Source: Burkholderiales bacterium (GTDB lineage: Bacteria; Pseudomonadota; Gammaproteobacteria; Burkholderiales; Casimicrobiaceae). Taken from it: DNA of 41,609 nucleotides. A program made the translations under genes and the position numbers. This document shows positions 1 to 8,884 of this stretch, in pieces. The stretch spans positions 1 to 41,609 of the forward strand of contig JADLEZ010000447.1 in the NCBI GenBank assembly GCA_020845855.1, written 5' to 3'. Position 1 is the stretch's first letter, and the number at the start of each line of letters is the position of its first letter. The notes under the pieces are model-generated. The model had not been told where the DNA came from. It saw only the letters and a list, made by a program, of their open reading frames with translations, and ran no database searches.

Positions 1-40
1 ACATCGCGACCGTGACCGCGCCGCCGGCGCCGCCCGGGCG

Positions 41-1795
41 TTGAACATCCAGGCGCCCGTCCAGGTCGACGATCCGGGCCGCGTCTACCGCCGGCTGCTC
101 GGCTACGCGCGCCCGCACCTCGGCATGTTCTCGATCGGCGTGCTCGGCATGGCGCTGTTCGCGGCCACCGATTCGGCGCTGGCCTATCTCGTCAAGGTGT
201 TCCTCGGCGGCGCCTTCGTCGAGCCCGATCCGCGCGTGCTGTGGCTGGTGCCGGTCGGCGCGATCCTGCTGTTCACGCTGCGCGGCATCGGCGACTACGT
301 CTCGAACTATTTCCCGGGCTGGGTCGGCCGGCAGATCATCAAGGCGATGCGCGCGGAGCTGTTCGCGCACTACCTGCGCCTGCCGACGCGCTACTACGAC
401 GACTCCGCCTCCGGCCAGATGCTCTCGCGCCTCACGTACAACGTCGAGCTGGTCGCCGAGGCCACGACCAGCGCGGTCACGGTGCTGATCCGCGACACGC
501 TGACCATCCTCGGCCTGCTCGGCATGCTGTTCTGGTTCAACTGGCAGCTCGCGGCTTTCGCGCTGACGCTCGCGCCGCTGATCTCCTGGCTGATCCGCCA
601 CATCAACCGCTCCTTCCGCCGCTACAGCGCGCGCATCCAGGCGTCGATGGGCGATGTGACCCGCGTCGCCAAGGAGGCGCTGGATGCGAACCGCGTCATC
701 AAGGTGTTCAACGCCGAGGCGCACGAGGAGCGCGCCTTCGCCACGGTCAACGAGCTCAACCGGCACACCAACATGCGCCTGATCGGCGCCAAGGCGCTGT
801 CCAACCCGGTGGTGCAGCTGATCGCGGCGGTCGGCCTCGCCGGCGTGCTCTATTTCGCGATCCGCCAGGTGTTCACGCGCGAGATGCGCGTCGACGACTT
901 CATGTCCTTCCTGACGGCGCTGCTGCTGATCACCGCGCCGCTGCGCCGCCTGGTGCAGATCTTCGGGCCGCTGCAGCAGGGCATCGCAGCCGGCGCGAGC
1001 GTCTTCGAGGTCCTCGACACGCCGGTCGAAGACGCGGGCGGCGAGCGGCGCATCGTGCGTGCGCGCGGCGAGATCGAGTTCCGCGACGTGAGCTTCACCT
1101 ATTCGCGCGACAAGGGCGTCGTGCTGCAGGGTGTCGGCTTCCACGTGGCGCCGGGCGAGACCGTGGCCATCGTCGGCAAGTCGGGCAGCGGCAAGTCGAC
1201 GCTCGTGAGCCTGGTGCCGCGCTTCTACGATCCGGACCGCGGCGCCGTGCTGCTCGACGGCCTCGACGTGCGCGAGTACCGGCGCGTCGACCTGCGCGAG
1301 CAGGTGAGCCTCGTCAGCCAGGACGTCGTGCTGTTCAACGACACGATCCGCAACAACATCCGCTTCAGCACCTCCGGCGCGGACGCTGCGGCAGTCGAGG
1401 CTGCGGCCGAGGCGGCCTTCGTCATGGACTTCGTGCGCGAGCTGCCGCAAGGCCTCGATACCATGATCGGCGACCGTGGCGCGGGGCTCTCGGGCGGGCA
1501 GAAGCAGCGCATCTCGATCGCGCGCGCGCTGCTGAAGAACGCGCCGGTGCTGATCCTCGATGAGGCCACGAGCGCGCTCGACAGCGAGTCGGAGCGCTGG
1601 ATCCAGGCGGCGCTGGCGCGGCTGCTGCGCAGTCGCACGACCCTGGTCATCGCGCATCGCCTCTCGACCATCGAGCAGGCCGACCTCATCGTCGTGCTCG
1701 ACGAGGGGCGGGTCATCGAGACCGGCACGCATGCCGAGCTGCTGCGGCGCGAGGGGCCGTATGCGCAGCTCCACCGCCTGCAGTTCGCGGCCTGA
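41..1795 (+). CDS. msbA: Lipid A export ABC transporter, permease/ATP-binding protein MsbA
   Basis: TM N-terminal half, Walker A GKSGSGKST, signature LSGGQKQR, Walker B VLILDEATSALD; followed by lpxK as in the conserved msbA-lpxK operon. Confidence 0.95.
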   Translation: MNIQAPVQVDDPGRVYRRLLGYARPHLGMFSIGVLGMALFAATDSALAYLVKVFLGGAFVEPDPRVLWLVPVGAILLFTLRGIGDYVSNYFPGWVGRQIIKAMRAELFAHYLRLPTRYYDDSASGQMLSRLTYNVELVAEATTSAVTVLIRDTLTILGLLGMLFWFNWQLAAFALTLAPLISWLIRHINRSFRRYSARIQASMGDVTRVAKEALDANRVIKVFNAEAHEERAFATVNELNRHTNMRLIGAKALSNPVVQLIAAVGLAGVLYFAIRQVFTREMRVDDFMSFLTALLLITAPLRRLVQIFGPLQQGIAAGASVFEVLDTPVEDAGGERRIVRARGEIEFRDVSFTYSRDKGVVLQGVGFHVAPGETVAIVGKSGSGKSTLVSLVPRFYDPDRGAVLLDGLDVREYRRVDLREQVSLVSQDVVLFNDTIRNNIRFSTSGADAAAVEAAAEAAFVMDFVRELPQGLDTMIGDRGAGLSGGQKQRISIARALLKNAPVLILDEATSALDSESERWIQAALARLLRSRTTLVIAHRLSTIEQADLIVVLDEGRVIETGTHAELLRREGPYAQLHRLQFAA

Positions 1796-1808
1796 AGGCC
1801 GCTGCGCC

Positions 1809-2873
1809 GTGCAGTCCTGGCTCGAGTCCGCCTGGTACGACGCCTCGGGGCGGCGGGGCGCCTGGCTGCGGCCGCTCGGCGCGCTGTTCGGCGGCCTGAT
1901 CGCGCTGCGGCGCGCAGCGTTCCGCGCGGGCCTGCTGCGTCGCACCCACGCCGGCTTGCCGGTCGTCGTCGTCGGCAACATCTCGGTCGGCGGCACCGGC
2001 AAGACGCCGCTCGTGATCTGGCTGGCGCAGGCGTTGCGCGCGCGCGGCCTCAGGCCGGGGCTGCTGTCGCGTGGCTACCGCGGGCGTGCGCACGAGGTGC
2101 GAGAGGTGCACGCCGGCGACGACCCCGCCGAGATCGGCGACGAACCGCTGCTGCTGGCAGCAGCCGGCGACTGGCCGGTCGTGATCGCGCCGGTGCGCAG
2201 TGCCGGTGCCGCGCGCCTGCACGCGCTCGGTGTCGACGTCGTGATCTGCGACGACGGTCTGCAGCACTATGCGCTCGCGCGCGACTTCGAGATCGCCGTG
2301 GTCGACGCCGCACGCGGACTCGGCAACGGCCGCCTGCTGCCGGCCGGCCCGCTGCGTGAGCCGCCGTCGCGGCTCGCGACGGTCGACGCCGTGGTCGTCA
2401 ACGGTGCGGGCGGCTGGCGGCCGGGCCCGCAGATCGCGGCCGAGGCCTGCTTCGCAATGCGGCTCGAGCCAGGCCCGGCGCGCCGGCCGGTCGGTGTGAC
2501 GGGCGTCGCTGAGGCCGGCGCCGATGCGGCTGCAGGCGCGATCCGGATCGAACAGCGGTCGCTGGAGTCGTTCCGCGGCGCACCCGTGCACGCGGTCGCG
2601 GCTCTCGGCAATCCGGCGCGTTTTTTCGCGACGCTGCGCGCAGCGGGCCTTGACCTGCGCGAGCACGCGTTCCCCGACCACCACGCGTTCCGCGCGGCAG
2701 ACCTCGCATTCGGCGACGCGCTGCCGGTCCTGATGACTTCCAAGGATGCCGTAAAATGCCGGGCGTTCGCGGATCCGCGGCTCTGGGAGCTGCCGGTCGC
2801 CGCCCGCCTCGAGCCCGATGCGGGGCGCGCGATCGTCGACCGCATCGTTTCCCTGGTCCACGCGAGGCACTGA
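1809..2873 (+). CDS. lpxK: Tetraacyldisaccharide 4'-kinase LpxK (GTG start inferred)
   Basis: VVVVGNISVGGTGKTPLVIWLAQ and LSRGYRG motifs; frame open from upstream, GTG at 1809 gives a typical LpxK N-terminus. Confidence 0.93.
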   Translation: MQSWLESAWYDASGRRGAWLRPLGALFGGLIALRRAAFRAGLLRRTHAGLPVVVVGNISVGGTGKTPLVIWLAQALRARGLRPGLLSRGYRGRAHEVREVHAGDDPAEIGDEPLLLAAAGDWPVVIAPVRSAGAARLHALGVDVVICDDGLQHYALARDFEIAVVDAARGLGNGRLLPAGPLREPPSRLATVDAVVVNGAGGWRPGPQIAAEACFAMRLEPGPARRPVGVTGVAEAGADAAAGAIRIEQRSLESFRGAPVHAVAALGNPARFFATLRAAGLDLREHAFPDHHAFRAADLAFGDALPVLMTSKDAVKCRAFADPRLWELPVAARLEPDAGRAIVDRIVSLVHARH

Positions 2874-2876
2874 CGG

Positions 2877-3065
2877 ATGGACACACGACTGCTCGAAATC
2901 CTGGCCTGCCCGATCTGCAAGGGTCCCGTCGTCCATCGTCGCGATGCGCAGGTGCTGGTCTGCCGCGCCGATCGTCTGGCCTTCCCGATCCGCGACGGCA
3001 TCCCCGTGATGATCGAGGAGGAGGCGCGCCAGCTCGCCGCGGACGACCCGCTGCTGGAGCGCTGA
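2877..3065 (+). CDS. ycaR: Trm112-like small zinc-ribbon protein (YcaR family)
   Basis: 62 aa, LLEILACPICKGPVVH...LAFPIRDGIPVMIEEEAR; lies between lpxK and kdsB. Confidence 0.9.
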   Translation: MDTRLLEILACPICKGPVVHRRDAQVLVCRADRLAFPIRDGIPVMIEEEARQLAADDPLLER

Positions 3066-3071
3066 GTTACC

Positions 3072-3854
3072 GTGTTCCGGGTCGTGATCCCTGCGCGCTA
3101 CGCCTCGTCGCGGTTCCCGGGCAAGCCGCTGGTCGAGCTCGCGGGCCGGCCGATGCTGCACTGGGTGCACGACAACGCGCGTCGCAGCGGCGCGAGCGAA
3201 GTGCTCGTGGCCACCGACGATGTGCGCATCGCCGACGCCGCGCGCGGCTTCGGCGCTGCCGTGGTCATGACCGCGGCTACGCACGCCTCCGGCACCGACC
3301 GCATCGCCGAGGCGGCTACGCGCGCCGGCTGGGAGAGCGGCGACATCGTCGTCAATCTGCAGGGCGACGAACCGCTGCTGCCGCCGCGCCTGCTGCGCCA
3401 GGTGGCGGAGCTGCTCGCGCGCCACGAGCGCGCCGATCTCGCGACCCTCGCCGTGCCGGTGACTTCGGTCGAGGAATACCTCGACCCGAACGCCGTCAAG
3501 GTGGTCGCCGACGCCGAAGGCCGCGCGCTGTATTTCAGCCGCGCGCCGATCCCCTGGCACCGCGACGGTGCTGTGCCCGGCGCACCGCCGAGCTTCGCGG
3601 GCGCGCGCCGCCACGTCGGTCTCTACGCCTACCGCGTCGGTGCACTGCGCCGGCTGGCGGCGCTGCCGGTCGCGGCGCTCGAGGAGGCCGAGAAGCTCGA
3701 GCAGCTGCGCGCGCTCGCCAACGGCTTCGAGATCCGCATCGCCGATGCGCTCGAGCGACCCGGCCAGGACATCAACACGCCGGCCGATCTGCAGCGCGCG
3801 GCGGCGCAGCTGCACGCGCGCGGCGGCGCGGCCGCCGCCGGGGCCGCGGACTGA
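3072..3854 (+). CDS. kdsB: 3-deoxy-manno-octulosonate cytidylyltransferase KdsB
   Basis: VVIPARYASSRFPGKPL, QGDEPLLPP, YFSRAPIPWHRD motifs; stop codon TGA overlaps the ATG of the attL copy of LMW-PTP (TGATG). Confidence 0.95.
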   Translation: MFRVVIPARYASSRFPGKPLVELAGRPMLHWVHDNARRSGASEVLVATDDVRIADAARGFGAAVVMTAATHASGTDRIAEAATRAGWESGDIVVNLQGDEPLLPPRLLRQVAELLARHERADLATLAVPVTSVEEYLDPNAVKVVADAEGRALYFSRAPIPWHRDGAVPGAPPSFAGARRHVGLYAYRVGALRRLAALPVAALEEAEKLEQLRALANGFEIRIADALERPGQDINTPADLQRAAAQLHARGGAAAAGAAD

Positions 3855-3881
3855 TGCGGATCCTGTTCGTCTGCTTGGGAA
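3854..3881 (+). repeat. attL: attL core, 28-bp direct repeat with 41425..41452
   Basis: ATGCGGATCCTGTTCGTCTGCTTGGGAA identical at both ends of the prophage, integrase gene adjacent. Confidence 0.93.
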
Positions 3882-3967
3882 GCAGATGGACACGCGGGTT
3901 CTCGGCTGAAAACCGCCATCCGTCACTATCCATTCACTATTCGATCGATCGCGCTACCGGGGCTTGA
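3854..3967 (+). pseudogene. Disrupted 5' fragment of LMW protein tyrosine phosphatase fused to phage sequence (37-codon ORF)
   Basis: MRILFVCLG continues out of homology as SRWTRGFSAEN... then TGA; the intact version begins at 41425. Confidence 0.85.
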
Positions 3968-5054
3968 TCGTCACCCGGACGAATTCCGCCCCTCGGTTGT
4001 TGCGATAGAGCAGGGTGGTCTCCGGGTCAGCGTGTCCCAGGAGCTGCTGCGTGTCGACGTTGCCCTGGGCGCCGTAGAGGCGCTCAGCGAGACTCCGGAT
4101 CTCGTGGAAGGTGGGAGGTGTCTTCTCGCCCCAATCGAGCCCCAGGGCCGCCAGGGCGCCGGAGAAGCGCCGGGAGACGGTGTCCTTCCAGATGGGGCTC
4201 CCGACGGGGCTGTTGCCGTAGGGGGCGGTCTGGTGGATCAGGTAGCGCGAGAGCACCCCGGTGCGCCGGCACTGCTCGTAGACGTCCCGCAGACTCATCC
4301 CGAAGGCGTCGAGGCGCAGCTCGAGCGGGATCTCCAGCTTCGCACCGGTCTTGCGCTGCGTCAGGCGCCAGGCGTCGTCCCGGAATTCGGCAACCTGGGC
4401 GAGCGCGATGTCCTCCCGGCGCTGCCCGGTGAGCAGCGCCAGGGCGATGGCATTGCGCAGCCAGACTGTCTCGCAGGACTCGTAGACCTGCCGAAGCACC
4501 GTCAGGGTGAGGCGGGCGCGCTTCACGACCACCCGGCCGGCTCGGACGTCCCGGACCGGGTTCTCGTCCAGCCAGCCGGGCACGATCGCGGCCCGGCTGA
4601 ACTCTTTCAGGAACGACCGCCATGCCTGCGCCAAGCGCGGCGTGCCCGCCAGCGCTTTCAGTGCTGCGTCGACCGTCAGGGGCGTTATGCTGCGGATGGG
4701 TGCGCGCTCGCCGAAGGTCTGGAGAGTGCGCCCAAGGAGGCTCTTGTACGACTTCAGGGTGTTGGCCGCCAGGGGCGGGTCGCGGGCCTTGAGATCCTGC
4801 CAGAACCGCTCTCCCCAGGCGCCGACCGTGCGCTCCTGGTTCCCCGTGAGGCGGTCGACAAGTCGAGGCTGGTCGAGCTGCTTGGCGAGCCAGAGGTTCG
4901 CCTCGATCGCTTGCCGAAAGGCGTCCTCCTTCGCGATGCGGCCAAGCCCGATCTCCTCGCGCGTGCGTGGATCCCTCCATGTGAAATAGCCGCCGCGGCA
5001 GTAGAGGTTTGCGGGCCAGCCGCGCCTGGAGAGGCTACGGCGCCGGGGTGTCAC
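3954..5054 (-). CDS. int: Lambda-family tyrosine integrase
   Basis: N-terminus RRRSLSRRGWPANLYCRGGYFTWRDPRTREEIGLGR resembles lambda Int arm-binding domain; catalytic TGQRREDI, HEIRSL, LLGHADPETTLLYR. Confidence 0.95.
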   Translation of the reverse strand: MTPRRRSLSRRGWPANLYCRGGYFTWRDPRTREEIGLGRIAKEDAFRQAIEANLWLAKQLDQPRLVDRLTGNQERTVGAWGERFWQDLKARDPPLAANTLKSYKSLLGRTLQTFGERAPIRSITPLTVDAALKALAGTPRLAQAWRSFLKEFSRAAIVPGWLDENPVRDVRAGRVVVKRARLTLTVLRQVYESCETVWLRNAIALALLTGQRREDIALAQVAEFRDDAWRLTQRKTGAKLEIPLELRLDAFGMSLRDVYEQCRRTGVLSRYLIHQTAPYGNSPVGSPIWKDTVSRRFSGALAALGLDWGEKTPPTFHEIRSLAERLYGAQGNVDTQQLLGHADPETTLLYRNNRGAEFVRVTIKPR

Positions 5055-5256
5055 GGGTCAGCCTCTGCACCAGCTGCTCGTCCGACAGGTACTCGGCGTT
5101 GGGGCTGACATAGTACGCCCGGCCGTGCTTCTGCGGGGCAGGGTGGATTTTTCCCTCTCGGGCCCACCGGCGGATGGTCTGGACGTGAGGCGTACGAATC
5201 GGGAAGCGCCGCTCGGCCCAGGTGTCCAAGGGGATGAGTTGTCCGGCTGCACTCAT
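5035..5256 (-). CDS. xis: Excisionase (lambda Xis-like winged helix)
   Basis: LDTWAERRFPIRTPHVQTIRRWAREGKIHPAPQKHGRAYYVSPNAEYL parallels lambda Xis; overlaps the int 5' end by 20 nt as in lambda. Confidence 0.85.
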   Translation of the reverse strand: MSAAGQLIPLDTWAERRFPIRTPHVQTIRRWAREGKIHPAPQKHGRAYYVSPNAEYLSDEQLVQRLTRDTPAP

Positions 5257-5465
5257 GCGTTCGGTATCCGCCACGCCAGAATATCTCGATACAGCGTCGG
5301 CGCGTCGAGCTCGGCCAGCGGCTCTGCGCGCAGGAGCAGGCGCTGTGCGGCCTGCAATGCGCGCTCCAGTTCCTTTACTCGCGCGCGGAGGGCGTCGTGC
5401 ACCTCGGCCGATACGTCCGGCCTCGTCACGTCGTGCGCGCAGGTCGCTGACTTCGCATCGGTCAT
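5253..5465 (-). CDS. Small hypothetical coiled-coil protein
   Basis: ATGA overlap with xis; AAGGAG upstream of ATG 5465; VKELERALQAAQRLLL helix. Confidence 0.6.
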   Translation of the reverse strand: MTDAKSATCAHDVTRPDVSAEVHDALRARVKELERALQAAQRLLLRAEPLAELDAPTLYRDILAWRIPNA

Positions 5466-5526
5466 CCTCGTCATCTCCTTGCAAACGCCCCGGAAACCGC
5501 CGGGGCTCGGTGTCAGCTTCGAGCGG

Positions 5527-6309
5527 TCAGGCGGCACCTGCCGCGATAATCTTTTCACACCACACTCTGACGCCCGGACCGACGACCGCGGCCGCGTCGC
5601 CCTTCAGCGCAACAACCGTCTTGCGGATCTTCTGCTCGTCCGGCATCTGGAATTGGGCGCTGACCTTCGACGGGTCGACCACCTCGAATTTCCAAACTTC
5701 CCGCGTGCTGACACCGATCGCCTTCGGCTGCTCGGCCTGCACCACCGGCGCGACGATCATCGCGGCAGCCTGCTGGAAGCTCTCGGCCTTCACCTCCGCG
5801 CGCTCAACCTTCGCCTCGGCGCGTGCGGCGAGCTTCGCGGCTTCCGCGGCGCGGCCCGCCTCGGCCTCCGCGTCCGCGCGGGCGCGCAGCTCCGCGGCCT
5901 CTCGCGCGGCCTTCTCCCGCGCGGCAGCGGCCTCGCGCTCGGCGCGCAACCGTGCCTGGCGGGCTTCCTCATCGGCAATGCGCTGCTTCTCGCGGCGGAT
6001 GCGCTCCTGCTCATCCGAGTACGCGATCAGCCGCGACTTGATCGTCCGCTCGATTGCTGCCAGGCGCTCCGCCGGCGCGCGGAAGAAGCTATTCAGGCGC
6101 TTCAGCGATTCGTTGATTGGGCGCGTGAAGGCCGTGCGCGTTTCTTCGAGGTGCTTCTGCGCGGCCTTCACGCGCTTCAGATCCTCGGCGCCGGCCTGGT
6201 ACTGCTCGGGCGTCGTGACGACGTAGGCGCTTGCGAAGGATTCCAGATCGCTGATTTGCGACGCGAGAGCCTGCACTTCGGGGCGGGATTCGAGGGGGTC
6301 AAGCTGCAT
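5527..6309 (-). CDS. Coiled-coil phage early protein of the recombination module
   Basis: 260 aa, long Ala/Glu/Arg coiled coil; overlaps nuclease gene by 11 nt and shares its orientation. Confidence 0.75.
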   Translation of the reverse strand: MQLDPLESRPEVQALASQISDLESFASAYVVTTPEQYQAGAEDLKRVKAAQKHLEETRTAFTRPINESLKRLNSFFRAPAERLAAIERTIKSRLIAYSDEQERIRREKQRIADEEARQARLRAEREAAAAREKAAREAAELRARADAEAEAGRAAEAAKLAARAEAKVERAEVKAESFQQAAAMIVAPVVQAEQPKAIGVSTREVWKFEVVDPSKVSAQFQMPDEQKIRKTVVALKGDAAAVVGPGVRVWCEKIIAAGAA

Positions 6310-6886
6310 TGCGGGATCTCCAAGTGTGGACGTTAAGGCAACTCAGAAACAGCGGAAAATCCGCAGGATCGTCGAGCGCGTGCAGGCGGTAGTCGCCGGG
6401 CATGAGCTGCACGCAGTAGCGCGAAAGTGCGCGGTTGTAGCTGTTGGCATAGCACCACGCCGCGGCATACGCAGCCGTCTGGGCGCCGACCGACTTCGGC
6501 TTCATGCCCGACTTGATGTCGATCAGTGCGGGCCTGTTGCGCAGCATGCCCATGCGATCGACCGTGCCGGCGTAGCGGTACTGGCGATGCAGCACGCGCT
6601 CCTCGATGTGCGTCGGGACGAACCCGGTGTCGCCGCGGAATTTCCGCCAGCCGTCGAGGTAGGGCCGCAGGTTCATATCGAGCGCGGACTCGTCGAGCGT
6701 CCCGCGATCCCACAGTTCGCACGCTAGATGGACGTGCACGCCGAACTCCCTCGCAGCCTCTAGCGTCCTGGCCGGCACATTCTCGTACTGATCGAGCACC
6801 TGCAGCGCCTGCGTCACGCTCGGCAGCACGCGGCCGCCGAGCGTATAGATGTGCGTCGTCGCGTTGAATTTCAGCTCAGCCAGCAT
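6299..6886 (-). CDS. PD-(D/E)XK phage nuclease (RecB/Cas4-like)
   Basis: GVHVHLACELWD, YRYAGTVDRMG, LIDIKSGMKP, QTAAYAAAW motifs; adjacent to a Bet-like annealase. Confidence 0.8.
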   Translation of the reverse strand: MLAELKFNATTHIYTLGGRVLPSVTQALQVLDQYENVPARTLEAAREFGVHVHLACELWDRGTLDESALDMNLRPYLDGWRKFRGDTGFVPTHIEERVLHRQYRYAGTVDRMGMLRNRPALIDIKSGMKPKSVGAQTAAYAAAWCYANSYNRALSRYCVQLMPGDYRLHALDDPADFPLFLSCLNVHTWRSRNAA

Positions 6887-7781
6887 GGAGGCTGTTCAAC
6901 CAGATGAGGGCGTCGGGGATCTTCGTGGCGGGGAACGATTCGAGCCCCGTGCCGGCGACATCGAACTTTTCCAGCAGTTCGGACTCGGGTACGCCCGCGA
7001 AGTCGAGGACGTTGCGGAGCTGGCCGAACAGTTCTTCCTCGGTCGGCGGGAGCAGGTCGGCCGGCGCAGTGGACGCAGCGGCGCGTGCCTGTGGCGCCGT
7101 GGTTTTCGGCTTTGTGCTCACCGGCTGGGCGGTGATGTCGATTACACGACCTTCCATTTCTTCCGCCGTCGCTTCCCCGCCGAGTTCGTCGGGAAATGCC
7201 TCGCGGAGCGCCGCCGCCTCCGCGCATTTCGTCAGCATCTGCGTCGGCGACTTCGACCACTTCTCGTTGAGGCTCAGCTTGCCGGTTTGCTTGTCCTTCT
7301 TCGTGTTCGCGACCTCGCTGAAGACGACGCGCACGCAGAACTCCATCTTCTCTTTCGCGCGATCGCTCCAGCGGTAGACCGACACCTCGCACCAGGACGG
7401 CGCGTCGATGTCTAGATACGGCTCAATAGGGCCGTACTTGAACGCCGAGCGCCCCATGTAGAGGCCGGTGCGGTGCGCGGTGATCCGGTACTCGTAGATG
7501 CCCGGTAGGATCACGTCGCGCCAGCCGTAGCTGCCGGTTTTCGCGTCCCGCACGTTCATCGGGACGATGTGGCAGGGCTTCTTCATGACGTCGAGCTGCC
7601 GCGCCTTGCAGTAGTCAACGGCCATCAGAATCGAGTCGTTCGAAGCGCCGGGGAACAGCGATCCCTTGAGAGTGCGCCACTGCGCTTCGTTTAGACCGCG
7701 GCGCGCAACCGGTTCTGGAAGTGCATCCGCGCCGGGTGCGCCGAGAGTCGGGGGGGCGGTGGTGGTCTGGGACTTGCTCAT
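6876..7781 (-). CDS. bet: Phage recombination protein Bet (RecT/Redbeta-type annealase)
   Basis: LNEAQWRTLKGSLFPGASNDSILMAVDYCKARQLDVMKKPCHIVPM..., KCAEAAALREAFPDELGGEATAEEM; ATG at 7781 chosen inside the longer ORF. Confidence 0.88.
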   Translation of the reverse strand: MSKSQTTTAPPTLGAPGADALPEPVARRGLNEAQWRTLKGSLFPGASNDSILMAVDYCKARQLDVMKKPCHIVPMNVRDAKTGSYGWRDVILPGIYEYRITAHRTGLYMGRSAFKYGPIEPYLDIDAPSWCEVSVYRWSDRAKEKMEFCVRVVFSEVANTKKDKQTGKLSLNEKWSKSPTQMLTKCAEAAALREAFPDELGGEATAEEMEGRVIDITAQPVSTKPKTTAPQARAAASTAPADLLPPTEEELFGQLRNVLDFAGVPESELLEKFDVAGTGLESFPATKIPDALIWLNSLHAG

Positions 7782-7831
7782 CGTCGGTACTCCTATGTGG
7801 GTGTGGTGCGCGACATGCGCACGCTCGGCCA

Positions 7832-8038
7832 TCAGTTCGTGGTCTTGCGCTGCGCCTGCCAGCGCCGGAATTCGGCGAGTTTGTCGCGCGGGTCGTCCTC
7901 GGGCGCCTCGTCCACGTACATCTGCGCGCCGCGATACCACGCGCGCCACTCGATGACCCACGCCACGAGCGCGCAGACCCCGAGCAGCCCGAGCAGGATC
8001 GCGAGCACGGCCAGGTCGGACTCGATGAGCGGCCTCAT
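7832..8038 (-). CDS. Small membrane protein, early left operon
   Basis: 68 aa with one TM segment LAVLAILLGLLGVCALVAWVIEW; 4-nt overlap with the upstream gene. Confidence 0.6.
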   Translation of the reverse strand: MRPLIESDLAVLAILLGLLGVCALVAWVIEWRAWYRGAQMYVDEAPEDDPRDKLAEFRRWQAQRKTTN

Positions 8039-8208
8039 GCCGGCGCCCCCTCGGCGCGCTCGGCGTCTTCGGCGTCGCTCGCGCGCTGCAGGATCGCTTC
8101 GACTTTGGCCAGCGCGGCGTCGTAGCCGGCGAGCCAGCCCGCGCGCCACGCGGCAGGGGCGGGTAGCGCAAGGCTATCCGGCATCTCTGGGATCGTGATG
8201 TCGGTCAT
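8035..8208 (-). CDS. Small hypothetical protein, early left operon
   Basis: 57 aa, MTDITIPEMPDSLALPAPAAWRAGWLAGYDAALAKVEAILQRA; overlaps next gene. Confidence 0.55.
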   Translation of the reverse strand: MTDITIPEMPDSLALPAPAAWRAGWLAGYDAALAKVEAILQRASDAEDAERAEGAPA

Positions 8209-8209
8209 G

Positions 8210-8419
8210 TCAGTACCTCTCTCGGGCTTCTCTTGTGGCGTCGCGGCGGCCGAGGGCATAGGCCGCGCGCAGCAGCTCGGCGAGTAGCGCAGTGGATGCG
8301 CCGGGCAGCAGCGGCAGCAGCGGCAGCAGCGCGGCATCGCACTCGCGCTCGCAGCGATCAGAGTCAATGGCGCGCGGCAGACCCGGCGCGCGAGTCTCGG
8401 ACTCGATCACAGCGCTCAT
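8210..8419 (-). CDS. Small hypothetical protein, early left operon
   Basis: 69 aa, MSAVIESETRAPGLPRAID...; start overlaps stop of 8416..8757. Confidence 0.55.
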   Translation of the reverse strand: MSAVIESETRAPGLPRAIDSDRCERECDAALLPLLPLLPGASTALLAELLRAAYALGRRDATREARERY

Positions 8420-8757
8420 ACCCGGGCCGCCTGGTATTCGCAGGCCCGACACATCGCGATGCCGTCCTCGACATGCCAGCCGTACCGCGCCGCACGCTCG
8501 CGCTCGATCGTGTCGCCGCACTCGCAGCAGTCGAGGATCGAGGCGGCCTCGCACTCGCCGCAGTAGTGCTTAGGCTCGATCCCGCTGCCCTCGCAGCGCG
8601 GGCACCAGTCTTTGACATCGCGGAATCGCGCGTCGTCACCGCTGCCGCTGTAGGTGATCGGCTCGATACCGACCGTCACGCGGCACGCGCCGGCGCACTC
8701 GGTGCAGGCATTGCCAGCGACTAGCAGGTGGCTGGCGTCGTCGTCGGGGTGGTACAT
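8416..8757 (-). CDS. Cys-rich zinc-binding-like protein, first gene of the early left operon
   Basis: CTECAGAC, CPRCEGSG, CGECEAA, CCECG motifs; GGAGG upstream of ATG 8757; downstream of predicted PL. Confidence 0.65.
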   Translation of the reverse strand: MYHPDDDASHLLVAGNACTECAGACRVTVGIEPITYSGSGDDARFRDVKDWCPRCEGSGIEPKHYCGECEAASILDCCECGDTIERERAARYGWHVEDGIAMCRACEYQAARV

Positions 8758-8781
8758 GGGGCCTCCGGGTGGGTGGAAACG

Positions 8782-8823
8782 AGAATAGCCCAGCTATTAA
8801 TGTCCGTCAATAGTGGAGCTATT
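8782..8823 (-). promoter_or_regulatory. Early left promoter PL with two repressor operators
   Basis: Minus-strand TTGACG (8805..8810)-17 bp-TATTCT (8782..8787); palindromes AATAGCCCAGCTATT (8784..8798) and AATAGTGGAGCTATT (8809..8823). Confidence 0.8.
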
Positions 8824-8884
8824 GCCGCGAGCTGTCGACGCCGTATTTCCGACAGTACCGGCCGGCGCGGCGGGTCGGTCGGCT

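Noticed and set aside
1713-3926. 737-aa minus-strand ORF opposite lpxK/kdsB
   Set aside because: Arg/Ala-rich shadow ORF of a high-GC genome, antisense to clearly conserved genes.
4032-5108. 358-aa plus-strand ORF opposite int
   Set aside because: Antisense to a clear integrase; composition typical of a shadow ORF.
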